The notes: generated by a model from the letters alone, not told the origin. 53,169 nucleotides of DNA from an uncultured Holophagaceae bacterium (GCA_903863195.1 CAIPAY010000211.1:1-53169), one strand, 5' to 3'. Counted from the stretch's first letter, positions 41,383 to 51,236 are shown. Translations and numbers: made by a program.

Positions 41383-42497
41383 CGCAGATCCGTGGAGGGA
41401 TGGAGCGCAGGGGGTTCCAGGGGCACGTGGGCGCAGAGGTCGAGTCCGAAACCACGGAGCCCAATGTACTTCGTTTCATGGCGGCTGAGGAGGCGCATTT
41501 TCCCGATGCCCAGCTGCCTCAGGATCTGGGCGCCCACGCCGAAATCCCGGTCGCTCATGGTCTGCGGCAGCGCCTGACCTTCCTCCGCCACCCCCGGGGT
41601 GTGGGCGTGCCGGCGCAGGTAGACGAGGGCGCCGCAGCCCTCCTTCGCCAGCGCGGCCATGGCCTTCTGGAAGAGGCCGCTCTCGAAGCCGTGGAGGTCG
41701 TCCGGCAGGGTCTCTACATGGACGCGCACCAGGGGGGCCTCCACCGAGGCCAGGTCGCCGAGCACGAACGCCAGGTGGCTGCCGCCGTCCAGCAGGCTCT
41801 GGAACCGGTGCACCTGCAGCTGGCCCCACTCGCTGGCCATGGCGCGCACCTCGAGGGGCTTCACCAGGGGCTCCTGGCGGAGCCGGTACGCCACCAGGTC
41901 CGCCACGGTGACCAGGAGCAGGCCGTGCTGGCGGCAGAAGGGCACCAGATCCGGCACCCGGGCCATGGTGCCGTCGTCCTTCATGATCTCGCAGATGACG
42001 CCGCTGGGATGCAGGCCCGCCAGCCGCGCCAGATCAACGCTGGCCTCGGTCTGGCCGGTGCGGGTGAGGACTCCGCCGGGGCGGGCGCGCAGGGGGAACA
42101 CGTGGCCGGGCTTCACGAAGTGCTGGGGACGGGACTCGGGCGCGATGAGGGCCTGAATCGTCCGGGACCGGTCCTGGGCGCTGATGCCCGTGGTGGTGCC
42201 TTCCCGGGCCTCGACCGAGACGCAGAAGGCGGTCTCAAAGGGGCTGGTGTTGTCGCGGACCATGAGCGGGATCTGCAGGCGGTCCAGCAGAGGACCCTCC
42301 AGGGCCGCGCAGATCAGGCCCCGGCCGTGCGTGGCCATGAAGGCGATGGCCGCGGGCGTGACGTGCTCGGCGGCGAGGGTGAGGTCGCCCTCGTTCTCGC
42401 GATCCTCGTCATCCACCACCACCACCATCTGCCCCTGGCGGATGGCCTCGATGGCGGCCTCGATGCTGGCGAAGGGAGAGTCTGGACGTTCATGCAT
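41379..42497 (-). CDS. ribB: 3,4-dihydroxy-2-butanone 4-phosphate synthase with degenerate RibA-like domain
   Basis: The RibB half (residues 1-205) makes the four-carbon unit of riboflavin. It keeps DDEDRENEGDL, THGRGLIC, TTTGISAQDR and HVFPLRARPGGVLTRTGQTEA. The RibA half (218-355) has the general fold, with VRVHVETLPDD and FGVGAQILRQLGIGKMRLL, but the three zinc cysteines of GTP cyclohydrolase II are absent (the region reads HGFESGLFQ) and the EGRGIGL block is missing too. So this half should not be catalytic. The ATG at 42497 is used. No FMN riboswitch is seen in the 93 nt upstream. Confidence 0.9.
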   Translation of the reverse strand: MHERPDSPFASIEAAIEAIRQGQMVVVVDDEDRENEGDLTLAAEHVTPAAIAFMATHGRGLICAALEGPLLDRLQIPLMVRDNTSPFETAFCVSVEAREGTTTGISAQDRSRTIQALIAPESRPQHFVKPGHVFPLRARPGGVLTRTGQTEASVDLARLAGLHPSGVICEIMKDDGTMARVPDLVPFCRQHGLLLVTVADLVAYRLRQEPLVKPLEVRAMASEWGQLQVHRFQSLLDGGSHLAFVLGDLASVEAPLVRVHVETLPDDLHGFESGLFQKAMAALAKEGCGALVYLRRHAHTPGVAEEGQALPQTMSDRDFGVGAQILRQLGIGKMRLLSRHETKYIGLRGFGLDLCAHVPLEPPALHPSTDLR

Positions 42498-42590
42498 AAG
42501 ACTCTCAGCATCGCTCAGGAGGGCCCCGGGGGGAAGGGCGCACTCCGTGGTAAGGTTGGGCATCTTCCTTCCTATAGAGAGGAACGGTCC

Positions 42591-43613
42591 ATGTCCCAGG
42601 GTGTGATCCAAGGCTCCATGCGCGAAGCCCCCCTGCCGGACATCATCCAGCTCGTGAGCCAGGGCGGCAAGTCCGGCTGCTTCCACGTCCACCAGGAGGC
42701 CGCCAAGGCGCGCATCTACCTGCGGGATGGCCGGATCGTCCATGCCGTGACGCCCGCAAACGAAGGTTTCGAGGCGCTCATGGAAGTGGCACTCTGGCTG
42801 GATGGTGCCTACCGCTTCGAGGAGGCGCCGGTCGAGGTTCCCGTCACCATCAACAAGCCCAATGCCTCCATCCTGATGGAGCTGGGTCGCCGCATGGACG
42901 AGTGGCGGGTCATCCGGCAGAAGGTGCCCTCGGTGGAGCTCCACCCGGCTTCCACCCTGCTGCCCGGGGAGGTGCCCCGGGGCATGAACTCCCGCGAGGC
43001 CAGTCTGCTGGCCCTGTGCACGGGCTACTACAGCGTGTCTGAGCTGGCCGAGCTCACGGAGAAGCCCCTGGTCGCGGTGGCCAAGGATCTCTACGGCCTG
43101 GTCCTGGCGGGCCACGTGGCGCTCAAGGGTCTGCGCTCGGGCCGGCCCCCGAAGCTCGAGGCCCCCGAGAGGCCGCTCCAGGAGCTGACTCCCATCTCGG
43201 TGATGCTCGCCAAGGCCGAGGAGGCCCCCGCTACGGCTGTGGTTCTGCAGGAGACCGCTCCCCCGCCGCAGGCGCTCCCCGAGGCCCAGGAACGTGCCTC
43301 GGAGGCCGACGCTGCTGCAGCGCCGCCGAAACCCAGTACCGCGGCGCTGGAGGACTCCCAGCGCATGATCAAGCTCATGAACTTCACCCAGCGCATCGCC
43401 CAGGCTTCCAAGCATGTGCTGCCTGAGCAGCACCATGAGCTGGTGAACAGCCTGCAGGCGAGAGCCGCCGCGCAGATCATCTCCGGCGAGGGCCCCGATG
43501 CGGTCAAGGGGCTCGCCCTCGCCATCAGCCGCGCCGCAGTGGAAGCGGGCTGTGACGGGAACCTCGTGCGCTCCCTCAACACCCAGCTGAAGGCACTCTT
43601 CACCACTCGATAG
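42591..43613 (+). CDS. DUF4388 domain protein, first gene of a three-gene operon
   Basis: The 340-residue soluble protein has an N-terminal DUF4388 domain (about 1-105): LPDIIQLVSQGGKSGCFHVHQEAAKARIYLRDGRIVHA. A helical middle (about 130-185) looks like a winged-helix-type unit (REASLLALCTGYYSVSELAEL), followed by a proline/alanine-rich linker (about 200-265) and a helical end. DUF4388 proteins are often found with signalling or gliding motility genes. The ATG at 42591 has AGAGGA upstream; the long open frame before it runs antisense to ribB. Confidence 0.82.
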   Translation: MSQGVIQGSMREAPLPDIIQLVSQGGKSGCFHVHQEAAKARIYLRDGRIVHAVTPANEGFEALMEVALWLDGAYRFEEAPVEVPVTINKPNASILMELGRRMDEWRVIRQKVPSVELHPASTLLPGEVPRGMNSREASLLALCTGYYSVSELAELTEKPLVAVAKDLYGLVLAGHVALKGLRSGRPPKLEAPERPLQELTPISVMLAKAEEAPATAVVLQETAPPPQALPEAQERASEADAAAAPPKPSTAALEDSQRMIKLMNFTQRIAQASKHVLPEQHHELVNSLQARAAAQIISGEGPDAVKGLALAISRAAVEAGCDGNLVRSLNTQLKALFTTR

Positions 43614-43623
43614 GTCGCTGCCC

Positions 43624-44709
43624 ATGAAACTGCGTTCCCTGCTCGGCCTCGCGGCCTCCATCCTGATCCTGCTCACCGGCTGCAAGGAGCCTGACGGCAC
43701 CTCCGGCGGCACCTCCGGGGCGGCGCTCTACGCCTACGACAGCACCACGTCGGCCATCTATGTCTGGACGGACATCAGCGCCCTCTACAGCAGCACCGCC
43801 GCCACGGTGGCGCCGACCAAGCAGATCACGTCCTCTGTCTTCAGCAGCAAGATCGCCAGCCTGGCCTGGGGGGGTGTCTGCCTCGACAGCCTGCATGGCT
43901 ACCTCTATCTGGTGTCCGATACGGGGAGCATCGTCCGGGTGGGCAACATCCGCTCCCAGACCGGCTCCGTCGCCAGCTATGACGTGGTCTCCTTCAGCCT
44001 CTCGGACACCGGGCGGCTCACCACCTCGACCTTCGGCCAGGTTGCCCTGGATGCGCAGAATGACCGGCTCTACATCACCGAGAACGGCAGCAGCAGCACC
44101 CAGATCTGGGTCGTGAACAATGCCAGCAGCCAGGCCCAGAGCACGAGTGTCACCCTGCAGACGCTCCAGATGGCCGGCGATACCGGGGGCACGGGCGTGG
44201 CGGCGGCCTCGGGCTCGGTCTATGCCTTCATGCTCAACGGCGACACCGTGGGCAACATCGTGACCTACACCGGACCCCGGCTCCGCAAGGGCACCTCCTC
44301 GGCCTTCACGGACGCGAGCACGCTCATCGGTTCCGCCACGCTGCTCGGCAAGTACGGCGCCCTGGCCCTGGACACCGGGAACGGCTACCTCTTCGTGGCG
44401 CGGCACAACACCGACGCAGCCGCCACCACCGCGCCGATCCAGGTCTTCACCACCGGCATGTTCGGCCAGTCCTACAACCTCGCCCCCACCTATACCCTCG
44501 GCAGCGCCACGGCCCAGGCGGACCTCCGGGTCCTCGCTCACGCGGGCAGCAAGGACTGGCTCGCGGGTCTGAGCGGCCAGGGCACCACGGCCTACGGCAA
44601 GATCCACCTCTGGAAGGCGCCCGTGGGCGGCACGGCGGCCAAGGTCATCTTGGTGTCCCCCACTACCTCGGTGCTGAAGGGGATCGCCATCGACGGAAAC
44701 GCCTCGTGA
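43624..44709 (+). CDS. Lipoprotein with beta-propeller-like repeats, function unknown
   Basis: The 361-residue protein has a signal and lipobox LLTGC with Cys20, followed by a short Ser/Gly linker. The remainder repeats segments of the type GYLYLVSDTGSIVRV, DRLYITENGSSSTQIWVV and GYLFVARHNTD, as expected for propeller blades. No enzyme motifs are visible. It starts 10 nt after the DUF4388 gene and its stop overlaps the GTG start of the FtsX-like gene, so the three are one operon. Confidence 0.8.
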   Translation: MKLRSLLGLAASILILLTGCKEPDGTSGGTSGAALYAYDSTTSAIYVWTDISALYSSTAATVAPTKQITSSVFSSKIASLAWGGVCLDSLHGYLYLVSDTGSIVRVGNIRSQTGSVASYDVVSFSLSDTGRLTTSTFGQVALDAQNDRLYITENGSSSTQIWVVNNASSQAQSTSVTLQTLQMAGDTGGTGVAAASGSVYAFMLNGDTVGNIVTYTGPRLRKGTSSAFTDASTLIGSATLLGKYGALALDTGNGYLFVARHNTDAAATTAPIQVFTTGMFGQSYNLAPTYTLGSATAQADLRVLAHAGSKDWLAGLSGQGTTAYGKIHLWKAPVGGTAAKVILVSPTTSVLKGIAIDGNAS

Positions 44710-45635
44710 CGCTCCTCCGCCTGCTGGGGCTGCTGCTCCAGGATGTGCTCCGCGATCTCTACCGGCATCGCGGCCAGTACCTCCTGGCGGTGCTCACGCT
44801 CGGCTCCGGTCTGCTCCTGGCGGGCGGGGGTCTGCTCGCCGTGGAGAGCCTCGACCGCTTCGTCAACCGCCTCGAAGGCATGGCCAAGGTGGTGGCCTAC
44901 GCCGCCGAGGGGAAGTCGCTGGATGAAGCCGAGCTGCGCCTGAAGCGGGATCCCCGGTTCCGCGAGGTGCACCGCGTCAGCGCCGTGGAGAACCGCAAGC
45001 GCTTCATGGCGGCCACGCGGGAAGCCGGTCTGCTGCTGGAGAGCGCGGGCCAGGATGCCCTGCCCGAGAGCCTCGAGCTGACCCTGCGCCCGGACCTGGC
45101 CACGGGCGGGCGGGGGGTGGATGTGGGCGCCAGCCTCCGGGGCCTGCCCGGGGTGGGCGATGTGCTGGTGGACCAGGAGCGCATGGAGAGCCTCCACCGC
45201 ATGGCCCGCATGCTGCGTTCGGCCCTGGCGACCCTCGGCGTGATCCTCCTGCTTGCGGCGGGCTTCGCCACCGGCAATGTGATCCGCATGAGCCTCCTGG
45301 CTCGCGAGGAAGAGATCACGATCATGCGGCTGGTAGGTGCTTCTGAGGCCTTCATCCTCACGCCGCTGCTGCTCGAAGGCGCCTTCCTGGGCCTGAGCGG
45401 CAGCCTACTGGCGCTGCTGGGCTTGTTCAGCTTCTGGCTGCCGGTCTCCCGCGGGATGGGTGGCCTCTCCCCCATGCTGGTCGAGCTGGCCCGGCTGGGC
45501 TTCTTCTCCTGGGGCAGCATGCTCCTCCTGGCCTTCGTCGGCGCCGCCACCGGCGCCCTCGGCGCCCTCTGGGCCTTCTGGTCCACCCGCAAGGCCCAGC
45601 GCGAAGAACAGGCGCTGATGGAGGGCGTGGGGTAG
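44706..45635 (+). CDS. FtsX-like ABC permease
   Basis: The 309-residue membrane protein has a first helix (about 25-48), a periplasmic domain, and three more helices (about 190-212, 230-255 and 275-300), the FtsX layout. The sequence EEITIMRLVGASEAFILTPLLLEG, between helices 2 and 3, is typical. It starts with GTG in the stop codon of the lipoprotein (GTGA). No ftsE ATPase is in the window. It may be FtsX of cell division, or a permease for a different ATPase. Confidence 0.87.
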   Translation: MTLLRLLGLLLQDVLRDLYRHRGQYLLAVLTLGSGLLLAGGGLLAVESLDRFVNRLEGMAKVVAYAAEGKSLDEAELRLKRDPRFREVHRVSAVENRKRFMAATREAGLLLESAGQDALPESLELTLRPDLATGGRGVDVGASLRGLPGVGDVLVDQERMESLHRMARMLRSALATLGVILLLAAGFATGNVIRMSLLAREEEITIMRLVGASEAFILTPLLLEGAFLGLSGSLLALLGLFSFWLPVSRGMGGLSPMLVELARLGFFSWGSMLLLAFVGAATGALGALWAFWSTRKAQREEQALMEGVG

Positions 45636-45639
45636 GTGC

Positions 45640-46209
45640 TCAGCCCTTCCACCGCCGGGGGTCGTCCTCTCGGAGGCCGAGCTGGTCGAGGACGCGCGTG
45701 GCGAAGGTCTCGCAGAGGTCGTCGATGGTCTTGGGGCCGCTGTAGTAGCCGGGCATGAGGGGCATCACGATGGCACCGGCGTCGTGGACCCGCAGCATGT
45801 TCTCCAGGTGGATGCGGTTCAGGGGGGTCTCGCGCAGGCAGAGCACCAGGGGGCGGCGCTCCTTGAGGCAGACGTCCGCGGCGCGGCTCACCAGGGTCTC
45901 GCTGGTGCCCGCGGCGATGCGGCCCAGGGCGCCGGCGCTGCAGGGGAGGAGCACCATGCCGTCCTGGCGGAAAGAGCCCGAGGCGATGTCGGCGCCCAGG
46001 TCCCGCTCGTCCCGCAGCTCTACCTTGGGCAGGGCGGCGAGGTCCTTCGGCGTCAGGCCGGTCTCGTCGAAGAGGCAGCGCTTCCCGGTGGGTGACAGCA
46101 GGAGCGCGAGGCGCGCGACCTCGGGACTCTCCGAGAGGCGACGCAGCGCGGCCACGCCGAAGGCCGAGCCTGAGGCTCCGGTGATGGCGAGGGTGTAGCT
46201 CAGGCCCAT
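45640..46209 (-). CDS. ubiX: UbiX-family flavin prenyltransferase
   Basis: It makes the prenylated FMN cofactor used by UbiD decarboxylases. The 189 residues show ITGASGSAFGV (FMN loop), LLSPTGKRCL, LLPCSAGALGRIAAGTS, RRPLVLCLRETPLNRIHLENML and MPLMPGYYSGPKTIDDL. The gene starts 9 nt after the peptidase stop codon. No ubiD partner is in the window. Confidence 0.92.
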   Translation of the reverse strand: MGLSYTLAITGASGSAFGVAALRRLSESPEVARLALLLSPTGKRCLFDETGLTPKDLAALPKVELRDERDLGADIASGSFRQDGMVLLPCSAGALGRIAAGTSETLVSRAADVCLKERRPLVLCLRETPLNRIHLENMLRVHDAGAIVMPLMPGYYSGPKTIDDLCETFATRVLDQLGLREDDPRRWKG

Positions 46210-46218
46210 GGGGTTCCT

Positions 46219-48837
46219 CTATTCCGGGGTGGGACGGTAGGCGCCGAAGAAGATGGCGTTGAAGAACAGGCGCCGAGTGAAGGGCGCCTGGGCCCGGAAG
46301 ACCGGATCGCCGGCCACCAGGATGACCGTGCCCTGGCCGGAGTGCTCGCGCAGGGCGTAGGCGCTCTGCTGCAGGCGCGCCTCCAGGGCCTTGGGCAGCA
46401 GGCCCGAGACCTTGAGGTCCTCCTTGGCGTAGTGCACCGGGTTCTCGCCGCCGGCGCTCAGCTCGAGGATGGGATCGTTGACGTCCAGCACGGCGGCGCC
46501 CTGGCCGGCGTGGAGGCCCCAGGCGAGGGGGTGGCTGCCGTCCACCCGCGCCTTCAGATAGGCGCCGGGGATGCTCTCGGCCAGGGCGCGGTCCTCCCGC
46601 TTGTCCCAGGGCTGCACCAGCTCTGCAGGATCAGTCTTGGGGGTCTCGCGCTTGGGGTCCTTCTCCTTCAGGTGGGCCTCCTCGGCCTCCTTGCCCAGCA
46701 GGTGGAAGCCCGTGGCGGTGAGGCCCGCCCGGGAGGCGTAGGCCGCGCCGCCCTGGAAGGCCAGCAGGCTGCCGCCCTCCTGGAGCCAGGCCTTCAGCTT
46801 GGCCGCGCCGCCCTCGCCGAGGCTGCGCTGCCAGCCCTTGCCCTGGGCCCCGTCGTCCACCACGACCACGTGGGTGAAGCGGGTCAGGGAGGTGCTGCCC
46901 AGGCGGTCCGCGCGGAGCTGCACGAAGGGCAGGCCCGCCTCGATGAGGGTGTGCGCCACGGCGCCGAAGGCCGCGGGGTTGGCGGGCCGGTCCATGAGCA
47001 CGGCGATGCGCGGCGCCTTCAGCAGCAGCGTGCGGTTCGAGCCCAGGTCCGGGCCCGTGGCCACCTGGGCGGTGTCCGTGGCCAGCACCGGGTGGCCGTT
47101 CCGGCGGGACAGTTCCTGCAGTCGCACCCGCAGGGTGGCCGCGTTGGTGCGCAGGGGCAGGACGATGGTGCCGGCGCCCAGGGTCTGACCCCGCAGCAGC
47201 GCGGGTTCCGCCAGGGCCGTGGCCTTGAAGCCCTCCTGGAGCAGGGTGCCGAGGGTCCGTTCGACCCCGTCGCGGCCCGCGGGCAGCAGGTAGCCCCAGG
47301 TGGCCTCGGGCAAGTCCGCGGGGGCAGGCGGCGCAGGGCTGGCCGCGGCGACCTTGGGCTTCGTCCTGGCGCGCCAGGCGGGCACGTGGAAGGCCAGGGG
47401 CAGGCTCCAGGCCGAGAGGTCGTAGGTGGGCTTGGGCCCCATGTGGGCCTCGCCCTCCAGCAGAGCCTGGGCGAGCCCTCCGCTGGGCTGGTCCAGGGCC
47501 ACCAGGTAGCTGTCCGCGGGCAAGGTGGCGGCGCGGGCCAGGCCGATGGGCTCCAGGCCTTCCGTGGCAAGCTCCGTAGCGGTGCGCTGCACTTCGAGTC
47601 CGTTCTGCTCGAGCAGGGCCACCAGGGCGCGGGTGCGGCCTGGATCATCCCCCTCGGCCAGCAGGAAGGCGCCGGCCCGGTCGCCCAGGGCGACGCGCTC
47701 GCGCCGGGCGCGCTGGAAGTCCCAGAGCAGGGCCTGGCGCTCGGCGGCGGCGGTGGCGACCGTGGCCAGGCTGGCGGTGGTGTGGCGGTGCAGGCGGCTC
47801 TCCAGGGTGGTGGTCTCGCCATCCAGGCGCTTGTAGGCCAGGCCGGACTGCCCCGCCGCTTCGAAGGTCATGCCCACGGCCCCGTGGAAGGTGGGCCAGC
47901 TGTCGCCGTAGCCGGGATAGAACAGGTCGAACACATCCCGGCGGAAGTAGGCCCAGCCCCGGGCATCGAAGGCCTTGGCCAGACCCGTGCCGAAGGCGGC
48001 CTGCCAGCGGTTGGCCGCGGCCCCGGGCAGTGCCTCGTGGATGGGCTGCATGGTGGGCGGGAAGTAGTAGGTGGTCTCGGGCCACATCTCGTGGACATCC
48101 GCCACCACCTGGGGCCGCCAGCGCAGGAACGCGGCGGTCTTGGCGCGGGACTCGCCCTGGGTCTGCCAGGCCCAGTCGCGGTTGAGGTCGAAGAGGCGGT
48201 GGTTGAAGCGGCCCCCGGGCCAGCGGGCCGTGTTCTGCGCGTCCTGGGGATCGCTGACGTTGAAGGGCGTGGTGGCCTCGGTCACGGCCTGGAGGTGGCG
48301 CGCCCGGCCGTCCGGGTTCTGGGTCAGGTCCAGCAGCAGCACCACCCGGTCGAGCTGCCCAAGCACTTCCGGCGAGCGGGCCGCGGCAAAGTGGTAGGCC
48401 ACGGCCAGGGCCGCCTCGGAGCCAGAGGCCTCGGCCCCGTGGACGGAGTAGCCGAGCCACACGAACACGGGGTTGGTCTCAGTGATGCGTCGGGCCTCAT
48501 CCTCGCTGCAGATCCGGGGGTCCGCCAGCTTCGCGTTTAGAGCCTTCAGCTCGTCGAGGCGCTGGAGGTTCTCCGGTGAAGTGATCACCAGGAAGGGCTG
48601 CTCCCGGCCTTCCTCGGTGCGGTTCAGGGTGGTCAGCCTCACCCGGTCCGGGGCCGCCGCGGCCAGGGCGCGGACGTAGGCCAGCAGCTCGTCCTGAGGT
48701 GTGTAGCAGGCGCCCAGGGCAGGCTGGGGAACCTCCGGCCGGTGGTCCGCGGAGGGCAGCAGGCCCGCGGGCAGGCTGGCCGCCAGGGGCGCGGCGACAA
48801 GCAGGGCGACGAGGGCAGGCAGGGGCCGCAGCGCCAT
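46219..48837 (-). CDS. Large secreted M14 family zinc carboxypeptidase
   Basis: The 872-residue protein has a signal peptide (about 1-21) and an M14 domain (about 45-390). The zinc motif is H133-GA-E136 with the later histidine in ADVHEMWPE; LFDLNRDW is the substrate-binding Asn-Arg pair, and MTFEAAG carries the probable catalytic glutamate. The C-terminal half (about 400-870) contains a glutamine-amidotransferase-like segment (about 640-750, with VVVDDGAQGKGW and LLAFQGGAAYA), as in several very large bacterial M14 proteins. Its start lies 2 nt after the murC stop codon. Its substrate, protein or cell-wall peptide, is unknown. Confidence 0.87.
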   Translation of the reverse strand: MALRPLPALVALLVAAPLAASLPAGLLPSADHRPEVPQPALGACYTPQDELLAYVRALAAAAPDRVRLTTLNRTEEGREQPFLVITSPENLQRLDELKALNAKLADPRICSEDEARRITETNPVFVWLGYSVHGAEASGSEAALAVAYHFAAARSPEVLGQLDRVVLLLDLTQNPDGRARHLQAVTEATTPFNVSDPQDAQNTARWPGGRFNHRLFDLNRDWAWQTQGESRAKTAAFLRWRPQVVADVHEMWPETTYYFPPTMQPIHEALPGAAANRWQAAFGTGLAKAFDARGWAYFRRDVFDLFYPGYGDSWPTFHGAVGMTFEAAGQSGLAYKRLDGETTTLESRLHRHTTASLATVATAAAERQALLWDFQRARRERVALGDRAGAFLLAEGDDPGRTRALVALLEQNGLEVQRTATELATEGLEPIGLARAATLPADSYLVALDQPSGGLAQALLEGEAHMGPKPTYDLSAWSLPLAFHVPAWRARTKPKVAAASPAPPAPADLPEATWGYLLPAGRDGVERTLGTLLQEGFKATALAEPALLRGQTLGAGTIVLPLRTNAATLRVRLQELSRRNGHPVLATDTAQVATGPDLGSNRTLLLKAPRIAVLMDRPANPAAFGAVAHTLIEAGLPFVQLRADRLGSTSLTRFTHVVVVDDGAQGKGWQRSLGEGGAAKLKAWLQEGGSLLAFQGGAAYASRAGLTATGFHLLGKEAEEAHLKEKDPKRETPKTDPAELVQPWDKREDRALAESIPGAYLKARVDGSHPLAWGLHAGQGAAVLDVNDPILELSAGGENPVHYAKEDLKVSGLLPKALEARLQQSAYALREHSGQGTVILVAGDPVFRAQAPFTRRLFFNAIFFGAYRPTPE

Positions 48838-48839
48838 GC

Positions 48840-50207
48840 TCAGGCCAGGTCCAGGAAGGCCGGACCGACCGTGGTGATGGAGCCCGCGCCGAAGGTGATG
48901 AGCAGGTCTCCGCTCACGGTGAGGCCCCTCAGCGCCTCGGGCAGGTCCTCCACCCGGCCCACCAGGTGGACCTCCTTCTGGCCGTGGGAGCGCAGGGCCT
49001 CCGCCACGACGGCGCCCGTGATGCCCTGGATGGGCTGCTCGCCGGCGGGGTAGATGTCCGTGACCACCACCACGTCCGCCTCGAAGAAGGCCGTGCCGAA
49101 CTCGTCCAGCAGCGCCTTGGTACGGCTGTAGCGGTGGGGCTGGAAGGCCGCCACGAGGCGGCGCTCGGGGAACCCGGCCCGGGCCGCGGCCAGGGTGGCG
49201 GCGATCTCCGTGGGATGGTGGCCGTAGTCGTCCACCACCAGCACGCCGTCCTTCTCGCCCTTCAGGTGGAAGCGCCGGTCGGCGCCGGTGAAGCTGGCCA
49301 GGCTGGCGCGGATGACCTCGGGATCGACGTCGAGCTCCAGGGCGATGCCGATGGCCGCCAGGGCGTTGAGCACCATGTGGTGGCCCGGCACGCCGAGGCT
49401 GAAGGCGCCCAGGTCCTTGCCGTGGGCCCGCAGCTTGAAGTGGGTGCGGAAGCCCTCCTGGCGGATCTCGCGGGCGCGGATGTCCACCTGGGGGTGAGTG
49501 CCGTAGGTGTGGACCCGGCGCTTCAGGCGGGGGCGCACCGCGGCGGCGTTGGGATCATCCATGCAGAGGAAGACGGAACCGTAGAACGGCACCTTGTTGG
49601 CGAAGGTCACGAAGGCGTCCTGGATCTCGTCCAGGTCCTTGTAGTGGTCCAGGTGCTCCCGGTCGATGTTGGTGATGACAGCCAGGGTGGGGTTCAGCAT
49701 GAGGAAGCTGCCGTCGCTCTCGTCGGCCTCGGCCACCAGAAAGGGGCCCTTGCCCAGCTTGGCGTTGCTGCCGATGGTGCCGAGCTTGCCGCCGATCACG
49801 ATGGTGGGGTCGATGCCGCCCTGGCTGAGCACCTGGGCCACCATGCTGGTGGTCGTGGTCTTCCCATGGGAGCCCGCCACAGCGATGCCGTATTTCATGC
49901 GCATGAGCTCCGCCAGCATCTCGCCGCGCGGGATCACCGGCACCTTTGCCGCATGGGCCGCCACGACCTCGGGGTTGTCCCCCTTCACGGCGGAGCTGAT
50001 GACCACGACCTGCGCGCCTTCGATGGCGCTGCCCTGGTGACCCAGGTGGACGATGATGCCGAGTCCGCGGAGGCGCTGGGTGACGGCGCTCTCCTTCAGG
50101 TCCGAGCCGGAGACCTGATAGCCCAGGTTGGCGAGCACCTCGGCGATGCCGGACATGCCGATGCCCCCAATGCCTACGAAATGGATGCGCTGGATCTTGC
50201 CGAACAC
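48840..50207 (-). CDS. murC: UDP-N-acetylmuramate-L-alanine ligase
   Basis: MurC adds L-alanine to UDP-MurNAc in peptidoglycan synthesis. The 455 residues show the N-terminal [17 protein letters not shown], the P-loop [42 protein letters not shown] and FQPHRYSRT. The start is GTG at 50207 with GGGGAG eight nt upstream; the frame is open to 50336, but homology begins at the GTG. Other mur genes are not in the window. Confidence 0.96.
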   Translation of the reverse strand: MFGKIQRIHFVGIGGIGMSGIAEVLANLGYQVSGSDLKESAVTQRLRGLGIIVHLGHQGSAIEGAQVVVISSAVKGDNPEVVAAHAAKVPVIPRGEMLAELMRMKYGIAVAGSHGKTTTTSMVAQVLSQGGIDPTIVIGGKLGTIGSNAKLGKGPFLVAEADESDGSFLMLNPTLAVITNIDREHLDHYKDLDEIQDAFVTFANKVPFYGSVFLCMDDPNAAAVRPRLKRRVHTYGTHPQVDIRAREIRQEGFRTHFKLRAHGKDLGAFSLGVPGHHMVLNALAAIGIALELDVDPEVIRASLASFTGADRRFHLKGEKDGVLVVDDYGHHPTEIAATLAAARAGFPERRLVAAFQPHRYSRTKALLDEFGTAFFEADVVVVTDIYPAGEQPIQGITGAVVAEALRSHGQKEVHLVGRVEDLPEALRGLTVSGDLLITFGAGSITTVGPAFLDLA

Positions 50208-50319
50208 GTGGAGACTCCCCTGTTTGAAAAGGCCAGGATACCGCCATGGCGGACTTCTCGAGCGTTCATGGCATGGGTCTGGCAACATGGACAGTCGAAC
50301 CAACCGAGAGAGGTGTGCG

Positions 50320-51174
50320 ATGCAGACCCGAGGCACTCAACATCTTGTGATGAGAGTCGTTATGATCCTGGCCCTGGCCTCGGCCATCTGTGGCGCTTCG
50401 CCACAGGAGGGCAGAGTGCAGCGTCCGCAGCCCCAGCCCGCCCGGGATGCCCCGCCGGCGCCACCGCCCGCGTCCGCCGCACCGACCCGGTCCATGGGGA
50501 CGGAAGGCCGCGTGGGCCATCCCCGCCCGGCCCAGCGGACCGTGGACCAGCGGCGGCCCACCGGAGGGATCCGGTTGTCCAACGTGGGGCTCATCGGAGG
50601 CACCCAGGTGGTGATCCCGCCGGCCTGGAAGCGCTGCGGCGTCCTGCCTGACCAGGGCTACTGGCGGCACCGGGACCTCATGGCCGAGATCCAGTGGCTC
50701 TCCCGGCGCGGCTTCATTCCCGTGACGCCCCTCGGGGACGGCGTGGATTCCCTCACCGATTTCGTCCAGACCCCCGCGGGCTGGCGCGCCTACGGCCTGG
50801 CCGTGCCCGCTGGCGGCACCGTGCAGGTGGAGGTGCAGCACGAGAAGCTGGGCTGGTTCCGGCTCATGATGGTGGACAAGTGGGGCACGCCGGGTCCCGG
50901 CATGCTGCAGGGCTCCATCGCCCACCAGCCGGTGCTCCTGACCTACAGGAACCCGGGCAAGGAGGCGACGGCCGTCTACGTCATCGTCGATGATCCCGCC
51001 TGGTGGTCCGATGCCAAGTACCCCTACACCCTGATGGTGCGCCGGGACTGGAACCCCAGCTCCGTGGACCTCACCCAGGTGAAGATGGTCGTGGGCCTGT
51101 GGGGCGCCACCCCCAGCGTCAGCGCCGAGTTCCGCGGCCGCAGCCTGACCGGCCCGGCGGTCTTCCCGCACTGA
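50320..51174 (+). CDS. Secreted protein of unknown function
   Basis: The 284-residue protein has a signal peptide with core [15 protein letters not shown], cleaved near GASPQ. A proline/alanine-rich linker (about 30-70) precedes a folded domain (about 95-284) with [41 protein letters not shown] and [13 protein letters not shown]. The strand-rich end suggests a beta-sandwich. I do not recognise the family. The ATG at 50320 has GAGAGG upstream; the ATG at 50350 would also preserve the signal sequence. Confidence 0.75.
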   Translation: MQTRGTQHLVMRVVMILALASAICGASPQEGRVQRPQPQPARDAPPAPPPASAAPTRSMGTEGRVGHPRPAQRTVDQRRPTGGIRLSNVGLIGGTQVVIPPAWKRCGVLPDQGYWRHRDLMAEIQWLSRRGFIPVTPLGDGVDSLTDFVQTPAGWRAYGLAVPAGGTVQVEVQHEKLGWFRLMMVDKWGTPGPGMLQGSIAHQPVLLTYRNPGKEATAVYVIVDDPAWWSDAKYPYTLMVRRDWNPSSVDLTQVKMVVGLWGATPSVSAEFRGRSLTGPAVFPH

Positions 51175-51192
51175 GCCCCCGTCTTTCCCCAT

Positions 51193-51225
51193 CGCAGAAG
51201 CGGCCCCGACGGGGCCGTTTCTGCG
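51193..51225. terminator. Bidirectional hairpin terminator
   Basis: A 15-bp stem (arms 51193-51207 and 51211-51225, one G-T pair) with a 3-nt loop lies between the secreted protein gene (plus) and the lipid kinase gene (minus). The arm near the loop is very GC-rich. It serves both convergent genes. Confidence 0.85.
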
Positions 51226-51236
51226 TGAGCCTAGAG

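Noticed and set aside
42498..42590. A possible FMN riboswitch upstream of ribB
   Set aside because: The 93-nt divergent gap is too short and lacks the conserved RFN motif pieces.
41400..42590. An N-terminal extension of the DUF4388 protein over the ribB gene
   Set aside because: The extension is antisense to ribB, and a good ribosome site marks the ATG at 42591.
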